64,000 nucleotides of DNA, taken from positions 310,001-374,000 of the forward strand of contig NZ_JRMH01000001.1 of the NCBI RefSeq assembly GCF_000803315.1, given 5' to 3'. The notes under the pieces were generated by a model. It was given only the letters and a program-made list of their open reading frames with translations. It was not told where the DNA came from and searched no databases. A program made the translations under genes and the position numbers. Of this stretch, positions 1 through 7,867 are shown one piece after another. The DNA is from Pectobacterium actinidiae. GTDB taxonomy: Bacteria > Pseudomonadota > Gammaproteobacteria > Enterobacterales > Enterobacteriaceae. Numbering within the stretch: position 1 is the stretch's first letter; every line of letters begins with the position of its first letter.

Positions 1-1620
1 CCGCTGTCATCGCTCCAGCAGTCGATGTTGTATCACCGTCTACGCTGTCCGCAGGATGATGCCTATCATCTGCAAACGCCGATTCGCTATGCGCAGGCGC
101 TGGATGTGGAAGGCTATCGTCAGGCCTGGCAGCGCCAGATTCAGCGCTTCCCGGCGCTGCGTGCCGCGCTGGAAAGTGAATGTGCCAGCGTACAGGTGCT
201 TGTGAAGCAGGCAGAACTGCCTTTCTACTATCAGGATGTGGCGCAGGAGGCCGATCCGCATGCGGTCATCGAGCGCTATCGTCAGCAGGATTTACGCACC
301 GGATTTGATTTATCGCAGCCGCCGCTGTTGCGCATCGCCTGTTTCCGTGTGGACGAGCAGGACTATCGGGTGATCCTGAGCTGTCACCATAGCATCATCG
401 ATGGCTGGAGTGGGCCACAGCTGCTGGGTGCGGTGCACCGAGATTATCTGCTGCTGATGCGCGGTGAAACACCTGCGATTCAGGTAGATCGTGCCTATGT
501 GGATCATGCGCTGCACGCCGTGGCGCAGCAGCCTGCCGTCGACGCTTTCTGGCAGCAGCGGCAGCCGCTGCTGGCGCAGACGAACGATGTCGCTATGCTG
601 TTTGCGGCGGCGGGGAAACGCGCCGATCTCAGTCAGCATTTGACGCAGGTTGAACCGCAGGTCACCGGCGTGAGCCTGAACGAACAGGAGCAGGCGACGT
701 TAACCGCCTTTGCCCGTGAAGTCGGCGTTACGCACAGTATTATCGCGCAATATGCCTGGCACCGACTGTTGGCGCGCTCGACCGGCGATGTGGTCAGTAT
801 TGTCGGTAACGTGCTGTCGGGTAGGGAAAGTCCGGTGGAAGACGTGGCGAGCAGCGTGGGTCTGTACATCAACAGTCTGCCGCTGGCGCTGAGCTGGCAG
901 CAGCCGGTATCGCTGCAACAGCATCTGGTGCAGTTGCAGAATGAACTGATGGCGATGAACCAGCATGCCACGCAGTCGCTGATTGCGCTGACGGCCGGAC
1001 GCTCACGTCTGTTCAACAGCCTGTTTATTTATGAAAACTATCCCGGTGCGAAAGCTGAGCGTGACGAACGCGCTGACGATCCGCATCGGCTCTATCCCGA
1101 GTTTTCAGCCGCCTATGAAAAAGTCGAGATGCCGCTGAACCTGGTGGTGCGTGAGCAGGTGGGCTGCATGCTGCTGCGCTTCGAGTTTGACGCCGATGTG
1201 CTGGACAGCGCGCAGGCGCGGCGGGTGCTAATGCGCTGGCGTGATGAGGTGGTAGCGCTGGTGAATAGTGCGCCGCAGCAGCCAGCAGAGATCGTTGCGC
1301 ACAACAAGGTGACCGATGCGGCGGTGAAGCAGGCCGTCACGCCGGATAGCCGCACTAACCCGCCTGATACGCCGTTTGCTCAATCGCTGCTGCGCGTGTG
1401 GGCGCAGACGCTGAGACTCAGTGAATCCGGCCTCTGGTCGCAGACGCTGTGTGAAAGTGGCGTCGATTCGCTCCAGCGTATTGCGCTGGCACAGGCATTA
1501 AGTCGTGCGTTAGCGCAGCCGGTGAGTGTGGCGTTATTACAACGCTATCCTTCACCGCAGGCGCTGAGCGGGTATCTGGCACAGTCGAGGGTTACCGCCA
1601 ATGAGGAAACGCTGTCATGA
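1..1620 (+). CDS. NRPS condensation-thiolation protein, 5' end outside window
   Basis: The reading frame is open from base 1. The codons before the first ATG (base 25) encode PLSSLQQS, which runs into MLYH as a typical condensation-domain C1 motif, so the protein starts upstream and is truncated here. The condensation active-site motif CHHSIIDGW lies about 120 residues after that ATG. The last 90 residues form a carrier (T) domain with ESGVDSLQ, whose serine would take phosphopantetheine. The C domain would join an upstream acyl or peptidyl group to an amino acid loaded by a partner. The next gene overlaps by ATGA, so translation is probably coupled. That neighbour supplies an adenylation domain and ends without a carrier domain. 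Substrates are unknown. Confidence 0.85.
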   Translation, partial: PLSSLQQSMLYHRLRCPQDDAYHLQTPIRYAQALDVEGYRQAWQRQIQRFPALRAALESECASVQVLVKQAELPFYYQDVAQEADPHAVIERYRQQDLRTGFDLSQPPLLRIACFRVDEQDYRVILSCHHSIIDGWSGPQLLGAVHRDYLLLMRGETPAIQVDRAYVDHALHAVAQQPAVDAFWQQRQPLLAQTNDVAMLFAAAGKRADLSQHLTQVEPQVTGVSLNEQEQATLTAFAREVGVTHSIIAQYAWHRLLARSTGDVVSIVGNVLSGRESPVEDVASSVGLYINSLPLALSWQQPVSLQQHLVQLQNELMAMNQHATQSLIALTAGRSRLFNSLFIYENYPGAKAERDERADDPHRLYPEFSAAYEKVEMPLNLVVREQVGCMLLRFEFDADVLDSAQARRVLMRWRDEVVALVNSAPQQPAEIVAHNKVTDAAVKQAVTPDSRTNPPDTPFAQSLLRVWAQTLRLSESGLWSQTLCESGVDSLQRIALAQALSRALAQPVSVALLQRYPSPQALSGYLAQSRVTANEETLS

Positions 1621-3719
1621 CAGGGAACGATGAAGCCGTAGGGAAACCGCTGGCGGATATCCAACAGCCCACGGCCTTCGGGCAGCGGGTGGGAGCCGCA
1701 CACGGTGAACAGCGGCACAGCAGTGAGCTAATTAAGCATTATCCCGCGTCGCTGGTGAGCGCAGCGTGGAGCTGGTTACTGTACAAATACAGCGGTGAAG
1801 AGCAAGTGTGTGCGGCGCTCGTCACGGCCGATCTTCCTGACAACGTGAGGCCGTTGATCGCGCATTTTCAACAGCGCGATCGTCTGGTTAGCGAGTGGAT
1901 CGCCGCAGTGGGATCGTCGTGCGATCCGCAGTCTGCGTCAGAGATTCTGACAGCAGACACCCAGCATACGTTGTTTAGCAGCCTGCTGATCGTGGGGGAT
2001 ATCGCATCGTTACCCGCTGTGGCGCAAAACGTGGCGCTGATCGTTCAGGTTCAAAACGATTGGGTCATTCTGACCGCACCTGACGGACAGTTCGATAATC
2101 GGCAGTTACAGCGCATTACACGCCATTTCACACAGCTACTTGATGGTCTACTGACCGCACGCTGGGAACGGCTGGCGCAGATTCGTCTTAGTCCGCGGGT
2201 GGTGCCGTTACCGCATCAGGCGACGACGCACGCGCTGCACGATGAACTGCTGGCGCGCCTTACGCAGGAAGCGCGTCAGGATGGCGTGGCGATTGCCTTT
2301 CAGGCGCGCGACATTCGCTATCGGGAACTGCTGCAACGCGTGGCGCTGATTCAACAGGCGCTGGCTGCACAGGGGGTGACTGCCGGTCAGCGCGTGGGGC
2401 TGCACCTAAGTCGTCAGCCTGACACGGTGGCGGCGCTGCTGGCCTGCCTGTTTTCTCAGGTAACGTTTGTGCCGCTGGAGCCGGATTTTCCGGGGGAACG
2501 GTTACAGGCGATTCAGCAGGAGGCGGCATTAGCGGCGGTCTTGCAGGACGGTTATACCGGTGGCTCGCTGGCGTTTGACTGCCCGATATTGAACCTCTGC
2601 GATTTACCGTATGCAGCCAGTGATTCCACGGCAAGCGTACAGTTATCGCGAGTTGGTGGACCGGAAACGGCGGCCTACATGATGTTTACCTCCGGTTCGA
2701 CGGGGAAACCGAAAGGCGTTGTGATTGGTCAGCGGGCGCTGCAAACCTTTATTCATGCCAGCACAGAGCGGCTGGCTTTAACGGATAAAACCAACTGGTT
2801 GCTGATTACCACGCTGGCGTTCGATATCTCCATGCTGGAAGTGTTTGCGCCGCTGTGGGTCGGCGGTGTGCTGCATCTGACCACACATGAAGAATATAAA
2901 GATCCGCAGGCGGTCGCGGCGTATTTGCAGGCTCGGTCGGACATCAACGTATTGCAGGCCACGCCCGCGTTTTGGCGCATGATGTTCAAAGCGGGCTGGC
3001 AGGGTAAACCCGATTTGGTCGCGCTGTGCGGCGGCGAAGCGCTGGATCTGCGACTGGCGCAGCGTCTGGTTAGTCGTTGCAGGACGCTATGGAATTGCTA
3101 TGGGCCAACCGAAGCGACAATTTGGTCGCAGATGGCGCAGATCGATGGAGCCGCGTTGGAGAACCAACACACGGTCGCGCTGGGCAACACCCTGGCGGGC
3201 TACCAGCACGTGGTGATCGATGACGATCGCCATCCGTTAGAGGAAGGGATGGTTGGCGAACTGTGCATTCTCGGTGAAGCGCTGAGTAGCGGATATTGGC
3301 AGCGTGACGATCTGACGCAGGATCGTTTTATTCAGCAGGTGGAGTCTGGTCAGCGAATGTATCGCACCGGCGACAAAGTCCGGCTGCTGGCGGACGATCG
3401 TTATCAGTATCTTGGTCGCTTCGACGATCAGGTGAAATTACGAGGATTTCGCATCGAGCTAGGAGAGATCGAGGCGCAATTGAAGCAGATCGAACACGTG
3501 CAGGATGCGGCCGTCAAACTTCAGGGAGAAGGAGATGACGCTGTGCTGGTTGGCTACGTGGAATATAAACCGGGCTCAGAGATGACCAAACTGGCGCTGC
3601 GCAAACAGCTGCATCAGTTTTTACCGGCTTATATGGTGCCAGGGCGCATTGTGGTACTCGACAAGCTGCCGAAAACCGGCAGCGGTAAAGTGGATCGCAA
3701 ACGCCTTACGGACGTCTGA
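1617..3719 (+). CDS. NRPS adenylation protein, probably glycine-activating
   Basis: Starts at the ATG of an ATGA overlap with the preceding C-T gene. Residues about 200-700 form a complete adenylation domain, with MFTSGSTGKPKG (A3), NCYGPTEATIW (A5), YRTGD (A7), FDDQVKLRGFRIELGE (A8) and the catalytic lysine motif KTGSGKVDRK (A10) near the end. Aligning the pocket to GrsA by eye gives DILQLGCIWK, very close to the known glycine code DILQLGLIWK. No carrier domain follows A10. The first ~195 residues resemble only the C-terminal half of a condensation domain (AWSWLLYKYSGEEQV, then an FDNRQLQRI-like stretch) and lack HHxxxDG. This looks like a vestigial half-domain. Glycine is an inference from the code. 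Confidence 0.82.
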   Translation: MTGNDEAVGKPLADIQQPTAFGQRVGAAHGEQRHSSELIKHYPASLVSAAWSWLLYKYSGEEQVCAALVTADLPDNVRPLIAHFQQRDRLVSEWIAAVGSSCDPQSASEILTADTQHTLFSSLLIVGDIASLPAVAQNVALIVQVQNDWVILTAPDGQFDNRQLQRITRHFTQLLDGLLTARWERLAQIRLSPRVVPLPHQATTHALHDELLARLTQEARQDGVAIAFQARDIRYRELLQRVALIQQALAAQGVTAGQRVGLHLSRQPDTVAALLACLFSQVTFVPLEPDFPGERLQAIQQEAALAAVLQDGYTGGSLAFDCPILNLCDLPYAASDSTASVQLSRVGGPETAAYMMFTSGSTGKPKGVVIGQRALQTFIHASTERLALTDKTNWLLITTLAFDISMLEVFAPLWVGGVLHLTTHEEYKDPQAVAAYLQARSDINVLQATPAFWRMMFKAGWQGKPDLVALCGGEALDLRLAQRLVSRCRTLWNCYGPTEATIWSQMAQIDGAALENQHTVALGNTLAGYQHVVIDDDRHPLEEGMVGELCILGEALSSGYWQRDDLTQDRFIQQVESGQRMYRTGDKVRLLADDRYQYLGRFDDQVKLRGFRIELGEIEAQLKQIEHVQDAAVKLQGEGDDAVLVGYVEYKPGSEMTKLALRKQLHQFLPAYMVPGRIVVLDKLPKTGSGKVDRKRLTDV

Positions 3720-3728
3720 CCGTAAGAG

Positions 3729-3788
3729 GGGCAGCGCTGCTGCCCGAGTAACATGATGCCGCGATTTCTCCGCGATGAGCGGCTTTTT
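3729..3788 (+). terminator. Tandem hairpins ending in a T-run after the NRPS locus
   Basis: A 7-bp hairpin (GGGCAGC/GCTGCCC, 3729-3745, loop GCT) starts 10 bases after the NRPS stop. A second stem, GCCGC (3758-3762) with GCGGC (3779-3783), is followed directly by five T. The second structure is the more terminator-like, although its loop is long. Confidence 0.4.
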
Positions 3789-3839
3789 AGTCACATTCTA
3801 TGTGAATACGGATAAGGTTTCGTGCGCCACAATACCGCG

Positions 3840-4116
3840 ATTTTCATGCTACCTCGTAGCACGCGCCCGACACAGGGCGGCTCAGTTGCCGTCGCCCTGT
3901 GAACCCTGGCTTCCGGCTAAATTATGTCGCTGCGCGATGCCTTCGTCGGTATCAGGCTTAACGGACCGCTTGCGACACGTTCCCGACGTGGCGCAAGCTT
4001 TCGCCGCGTCCATGCGGCTCATCCTAAGCCTGCTATCTCCTCAGCATAATTTTTTACGCCGGGTAACGATCATCCCCCTGTCCCATCGCTATATTATTTT
4101 ATATAAAACAGCATGA
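3840..4116. repeat. Probable dispersed intergenic repeat, not a gene
   Basis: This stretch is open in one + frame (from 3775). The translation (around LPSPCEPWLPA and GLTDRLRHVPDVAQAFAAS) resembles, from memory, spurious ORFs annotated over dispersed intergenic repeats in Pectobacterium- and Yersinia-like genomes. It has no ribosome-binding site, an odd composition, and sits between convergent genes. I read it as an intergenic repeat. A copy-number search of the genome would settle this. Confidence 0.3.
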
Positions 4117-4137
4117 TGAGAAGGGGGAAGTCGCGGT

Positions 4138-5331
4138 TTACTGGTGCTCCTGATGGGCGTCATCGCCAAACGTGATAGCGCGTCCACGTGCATCCATTTG
4201 CGCTTTATCGCGGTTGAAGCCCATCTTCGCGCGGACGCCACCCAGCATACCGCCCCGTTGATAGATTTCGTTCGCGCGGTCTTGGTTGTACTGGCTGTCG
4301 GGGGTAATTTCCAATGCGCGATCGATCCACACTTTAGCCAGATAGCTATTCTGGGTCACGCCCGCGCCGTTGCGGAAAGCGTACGCATAGTAGGCCGCTG
4401 CATAGTCGCGGTTTTCATCCATTTCGTCGTCCCACAATAGGGGAAGGACCTCATCCACACAGCGCTGCTGATCTTCAGGAATATCACTAAACAGTAAGTG
4501 CGTACTCAATACCCTTGCTGAGCGTTCCCACACTTCTCTGCCCAGGTTAGGGCTACGCAGTACGCTGAACAGCAGTTTACTCACTCGCTGATATTGTTCC
4601 GGCGTCAGCGTGTCATTTTCATTGACCAGATTATAGGCCACGTTATACATGCTAACGACATGGCCTTTCTCCGCCGACACGTTCTTCCAATAGCGTGATT
4701 TTTCGTGATCTTCATAAGGTGAAGCATCGCGGCCGTACATACGGGAGAGGTAACCGGAATAGAGATCACCGAGTGAGGCCATGGAAGACACCTCGCCCCA
4801 ACTTGCCGCTTCGTGTAATAGAAAGACGCCTGCTTCTTCGGAAACGGACTCGAACAGGTTGGCAGCAGCTTGACCAAAATTGACATCGGATTCGATGGTG
4901 CGACAACGGGCGAGTAAGGCATCGCTATCGAACTGCCCTTGAGCGATGCCATAGAAACCAAATTTGCTGGCGAGCGCCGCGATAGTGGTTTCATACGCTG
5001 AATCTGCCCATGCCTGACAGCGTTCCAGAAATTTTGGCATCAAATTAAAGCTATCTTCGATACCGGCAAAATTGATGCAGCTTACTAAGGTATCAAGCGC
5101 ACCTTCATCCGGGTGTGATTCAGGAAGGTCAACTTGCCAGGCCTCAACCATCAGGTCATAGGCCAACTGCATATCGGCTTTATTCCAGTGGATATCGCCA
5201 TTTTCGTTCGTTCGAGCATAGGTGCTGAGGAAACTGGCATATTTGCGTAGTACCTTGGCACGAACATCCGCATCAAGCTCAAGCGTAAGATGTGCTCGTT
5301 GGCGAGCGGTTTTAAGGCGAACAGATAACAT
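4138..5331 (-). CDS. Sel1-like repeat protein
   Basis: A 397-residue protein with no signal peptide or membrane segment. The middle and C-terminal parts contain Sel1/TPR-like helical repeats, for example LHEAASWGEVSSMASLGDLYSGYLSRMYG followed by KNVSAEKGHVVSMYNVAYNLVNE, then an AAAYYAYAFRNGAGVTQNSYLAKVWIDRALE stretch. Sel1 repeats are protein-binding scaffolds and the specific role here cannot be read from sequence. It is a single gene, convergent with the upstream NRPS and divergent from nothing obvious. The first codons (MLSVRLKTARQRAH) follow an AT-rich gap. It is most likely resident chromosome rather than part of a cluster. Confidence 0.7.
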   Translation of the reverse strand: MLSVRLKTARQRAHLTLELDADVRAKVLRKYASFLSTYARTNENGDIHWNKADMQLAYDLMVEAWQVDLPESHPDEGALDTLVSCINFAGIEDSFNLMPKFLERCQAWADSAYETTIAALASKFGFYGIAQGQFDSDALLARCRTIESDVNFGQAAANLFESVSEEAGVFLLHEAASWGEVSSMASLGDLYSGYLSRMYGRDASPYEDHEKSRYWKNVSAEKGHVVSMYNVAYNLVNENDTLTPEQYQRVSKLLFSVLRSPNLGREVWERSARVLSTHLLFSDIPEDQQRCVDEVLPLLWDDEMDENRDYAAAYYAYAFRNGAGVTQNSYLAKVWIDRALEITPDSQYNQDRANEIYQRGGMLGGVRAKMGFNRDKAQMDARGRAITFGDDAHQEHQ

Positions 5332-5456
5332 AGATGTGCCATCAATAATGATGGCAGTGTTCTATGTTACAGCATGACTCAGCCTGATAGTCGGTGAGGA
5401 GCGAAAGGCGGGCTCGCAAGCTTAATGTGGGAGAACGAAATGGCGTATTGAATAGC

Positions 5457-5720
5457 TCAGTGACCGTGAACAGTCAAGCCTACCAACCGGGTAACAATAG
5501 GGCGGACAATCAGTATGCAAACAAAAGCGGCAGGCATGGCAACCTGATAGGCATTCATCACATTTTCCATGTAATGTGGCCCCATTCCAAATTCGGCCAG
5601 AATGATGACCAGACACATCAGAAATGCCATGATGGTCGCCATATAAAGAGCAAATACGTAGGGTGAAGTGTGCTTAGGGAAGCGGAATTTCGGGGTATTT
5701 TTAGTAACAGCATTAGTCAT
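5457..5720 (-). CDS. Small DUF2798-type inner-membrane protein
   Basis: An 87-88 residue protein with two hydrophobic segments, around residues 20-45 (FALYMATIMAFLMCLVIILAEFG) and 57-80 (YQVAMPAAFVCILIVRPIVTRLVGL), so probably a two-helix inner-membrane protein. The pattern fits DUF2798, whose function is unknown. Two adjacent ATGs exist (5723 and 5720) and I use the second. It is divergently transcribed from the LysR-type regulator gene beginning at 5849. In enterobacteria DUF2798 genes are commonly paired with such a regulator, so regulation by that neighbour is likely but is an inference. Confidence 0.65.
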   Translation of the reverse strand: MTNAVTKNTPKFRFPKHTSPYVFALYMATIMAFLMCLVIILAEFGMGPHYMENVMNAYQVAMPAAFVCILIVRPIVTRLVGLTVHGH

Positions 5721-5731
5721 CAAGTTATCCT

Positions 5732-5777
5732 GGTTAACAACGGTGAGTGAAACGGTTGCTAACCTATCAAGCTAACC
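5732..5777. promoter_or_regulatory. Candidate LysR operator between divergent genes
   Basis: The gap between the DUF2798 gene and the lysR gene holds a palindrome GGTT-GCT-AACC (5754-5764). A second TAACC (5773-5777) lies 13 bp further on, and an inverted half-site GGTTA occurs at 5732-5736. Repeated half-sites in a divergent LysR intergenic region are typical operator architecture. Binding is inferred. Confidence 0.35.
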
Positions 5778-5848
5778 AAGATGGTAGTAGAGCAGCTATG
5801 CTTTAATCATTATTAAATAAAAGTAACGAATCAAGCGTTGAGGATAAG

Positions 5849-6751
5849 ATGGATGTGTTAGGGCTGATTAGCAATTTTATCCGCGTGGTGGAAAACGGCA
5901 GTATCGCCGCGGCAGCACGAGCTAAAGGTATGAGTCCAGCGGCGGTAAGCCAGAGCCTTTCCCGGCTTGAGACACATTTGGGTGTGCGCCTGATATCGCG
6001 CACCACCCGTAGCATGACATTAACCGAAAACGGTAAACGTTATTTCGAGAAAGTACGTCATATTCCACATGACATCGAGCTCGCTTCACAGGCTGCTGCG
6101 AGTGAAACCAAACTGCAAGGTCCGCTTTGCATCGCGACGACTGCCGCATTTGGTCGGTACGTTATCGCTCCACTGATGCCTGCTTTCAAAGCGTCTTTCC
6201 CCGATATTGATATCGAACTGATAAGTACCGATCGCAACGTCAACCATCGGTTGGAAGGCGTTGACGTCAGTATCCGAATCGAGGCACAACTGAACGATCA
6301 GTTGATTGCCAGAAAAATCGCATCGCTGCCCTTTATATTCTGCGCGGCTCAGGCCTATCTGGATCGTGCGGGCATCCCTCAGACACCCGAAGAACTCAGC
6401 CAGCACGCCTGTCTGGTTTTCCGCTATCCCACAGATGGACGTTTTCTTCCCTGGACATTCATGGTCAACGGACAACCTGTTAACGTGAAGCTCAACCCTA
6501 AATTTATCAGTGATGATATTGATATTATTGCAAAAATAGCAGCAAACGGAGGCGGCGTTACTCGTCTGGCAAGCTTTGTTGCTCAGCCGTTGATAGACAG
6601 TGGTCAACTCACGCCTTTGTTCTGCGCAGACCACGGTAACGGTAACCGCATAGAGTCTTTACCGATGAATATCTATGCCTGTGTCAATGAACGTTCGGCA
6701 CTGAATTCAAAGGTAAGAGCATTTATCGCGTTTTTAGAGGCTGAGATTTAA
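5849..6751 (+). CDS. LysR-family transcriptional regulator
   Basis: 300 residues, the usual LysR length. The N-terminal winged helix-turn-helix is clear: FIRVVENGSIAAAARAKGMSPAAVSQSLSRLETHLGVRLISRTTRSMTLTENG (about residues 9-62). Residues about 90-300 are the periplasmic-binding-protein-like effector domain (LCIATTAAFGRYVIAPLMPAF onwards). A GAGGA ribosome-binding site precedes the ATG at 5849. It is divergent from the small DUF2798 membrane gene, its likely target, and the intergenic half-sites described separately could be its operator. The inducing ligand cannot be deduced. Confidence 0.85.
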   Translation: MDVLGLISNFIRVVENGSIAAAARAKGMSPAAVSQSLSRLETHLGVRLISRTTRSMTLTENGKRYFEKVRHIPHDIELASQAAASETKLQGPLCIATTAAFGRYVIAPLMPAFKASFPDIDIELISTDRNVNHRLEGVDVSIRIEAQLNDQLIARKIASLPFIFCAAQAYLDRAGIPQTPEELSQHACLVFRYPTDGRFLPWTFMVNGQPVNVKLNPKFISDDIDIIAKIAANGGGVTRLASFVAQPLIDSGQLTPLFCADHGNGNRIESLPMNIYACVNERSALNSKVRAFIAFLEAEI

Positions 6752-6804
6752 GGCGAACGAAGACGCAGCGATTTTCTGGATAAATACAGTTAATGTAGGA
6801 TAGT

Positions 6805-6832
6805 TTTTTAAATTAGTGGTGCCAGACTCGGA
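6805..6832. repeat. tRNA-Phe-3'-end-like repeat, left copy
   Basis: Bases 6817-6832 read TGGTGCCAGACTCGGA. This differs at one position from the copy at 29533-29548, and by one substitution and one missing C from the tRNA-Phe 3' end. The twelve bases before it (TTTTTAAATTAG) match 10 of 12 bases before the right copy. Together the two copies bracket the GNAT gene and the whole PKS-NRPS cluster. Confidence 0.45.
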
Positions 6833-6871
6833 CAAACGCCGGAGGCGTTGAACCGCGTTTGTCGCGCTGGC
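6821..6871. repeat. Imperfect palindromic repeat, left copy
   Basis: The ends pair as GCCAG/CTGGC and the inner arms as GACAAACGC/GCGTTTGTC around a loop of about 15 nt. A related copy (roughly 80% identical by eye, sharing CCGGAGGCGTTGAA) lies at 29435-29487, after the cluster. It is probably a REP-like intergenic element. It overlaps the tRNA-3'-like repeat. Confidence 0.5.
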
Positions 6872-6911
6872 CCTGATTGTTGAAACTATTCGCCAATGCT
6901 CTACGTCGCCT

Positions 6912-7421
6912 TTATTCGAGTAATTTATAGAAAAAGGTTGTGCCATCCAGTGTACCTGCGGAGCTGCGGGCAAACTGCGGGATTTGGCCCGCTTCCTGAT
7001 AGCCTAATTTACGATACAAAATGGAAGCGGTGTCATTGGTGCGAGTATCCAGAACCAATAAGGTGCGCTGATGAGCCTGTGCCTGACGCTCCACTTCAGC
7101 CATTAATTGCTGCGCAATGCCGCGCTGGCGAAATGCCGTATGCACCATCAGTTTTTCCACTTCAGCACGGTGGATGCCGTTTTTCTTTGGACAATAGCTA
7201 ATCTGCACTGCGCCTGCGATGCGTCCTGCTTCACGTGCAATCAATAACGTACGACCGCCTTCTGCCAGATCGGCGGCAACCCCCTGCCAGTAACGTTCTG
7301 CTTCACCGGCTTCCAGTGGTGCAAGGAAGCCGATGGACGCACCACTTTCCACACAATCATTCAATAAGGTCACTAATTCATCACGGCTTTCCGATAGCGT
7401 ACTCAATTGCTCAATTTTCAT
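6912..7421 (-). CDS. GNAT-family N-acetyltransferase
   Basis: 169 residues, normal for a single-domain GNAT. The acetyl-CoA pyrophosphate-binding motif is VEKLMVHTAFRQRGIAQQLMAEVERQA (about residues 88-114, RQRGIA as the Q/RxxGxG/A signature). It is followed by LLVLDTRTNDTASILYRKLGYQEAG, typical of motif B. The ATG at 7421 has GAGGACAT just upstream. The substrate is unknown. It is transcribed away from the biosynthetic cluster and separated from it by a long AT-rich promoter region. It could be a resident gene or a cluster-associated resistance gene, and I lean to the former. Confidence 0.8.
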   Translation of the reverse strand: MKIEQLSTLSESRDELVTLLNDCVESGASIGFLAPLEAGEAERYWQGVAADLAEGGRTLLIAREAGRIAGAVQISYCPKKNGIHRAEVEKLMVHTAFRQRGIAQQLMAEVERQAQAHQRTLLVLDTRTNDTASILYRKLGYQEAGQIPQFARSSAGTLDGTTFFYKLLE

Positions 7422-7837
7422 TATGTCCTCACGGCTTTCATTGAATAATTACCAAGGTGCTAAATAACAACGTCTTGTCTATGTCACGTGCCAGCGCTAT
7501 CTGGCTGTTCAATGTTTGTCACCTAACCGTACCTTCGGTCTCAGGCAGGCTTTGGTAGAAGAATACAAACACCGTTGCGATGATTGTTAGCAAAAGAATC
7601 AGAAATTCGACCCAAAAGCAGCGCAATATTTTTTTAATGATTGTTAAGTAGGGATGATGCGCTAGATTTTATTTCATAAGGTTAATTTATATTTAATAGC
7701 ATCCTAACTATCTGGTTTTTTATTTTTTCCCTTTTATATGAGTATTTTAATAAATAACACGATAAATGTTATATAAAAATCCTTTATTTTTATGTTGATT
7801 AATTGTAGTTTTTTTAAACTTAAAGTTAAGGGATGGT
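7422..7837. other. AT-rich divergent intergenic region
   Basis: About 415 bases between the GNAT gene and the PKS promoter, with strongly AT-rich sequence from about 7600 onward. No coding signal was seen on either strand. Such regions upstream of enterobacterial biosynthetic clusters often bind H-NS and regulators. That role is inferred from composition only. Confidence 0.4.
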
Positions 7838-7860
7838 TATAATACAACTTACCAGAGGAA
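7813..7860 (+). promoter_or_regulatory. Promoter and RBS of the PKS-NRPS operon
   Basis: A perfect -10 hexamer TATAAT lies at 7838-7843, with only weak -35 candidates (TTAAAC-like, 7814-7819, 18-bp spacer). This suggests an activator-dependent promoter. AGAGGA (7854-7859) sits 8 bases before the GTG start at 7868 and supports that start. The predicted leader is very short. Confidence 0.5.
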
Positions 7861-7867
7861 GTATCCT

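Noticed and set aside
3775..4116. 113-codon ORF
   Set aside because: No ribosome-binding site, and the translation looks like a reading of a dispersed intergenic repeat. Listed as a repeat instead.
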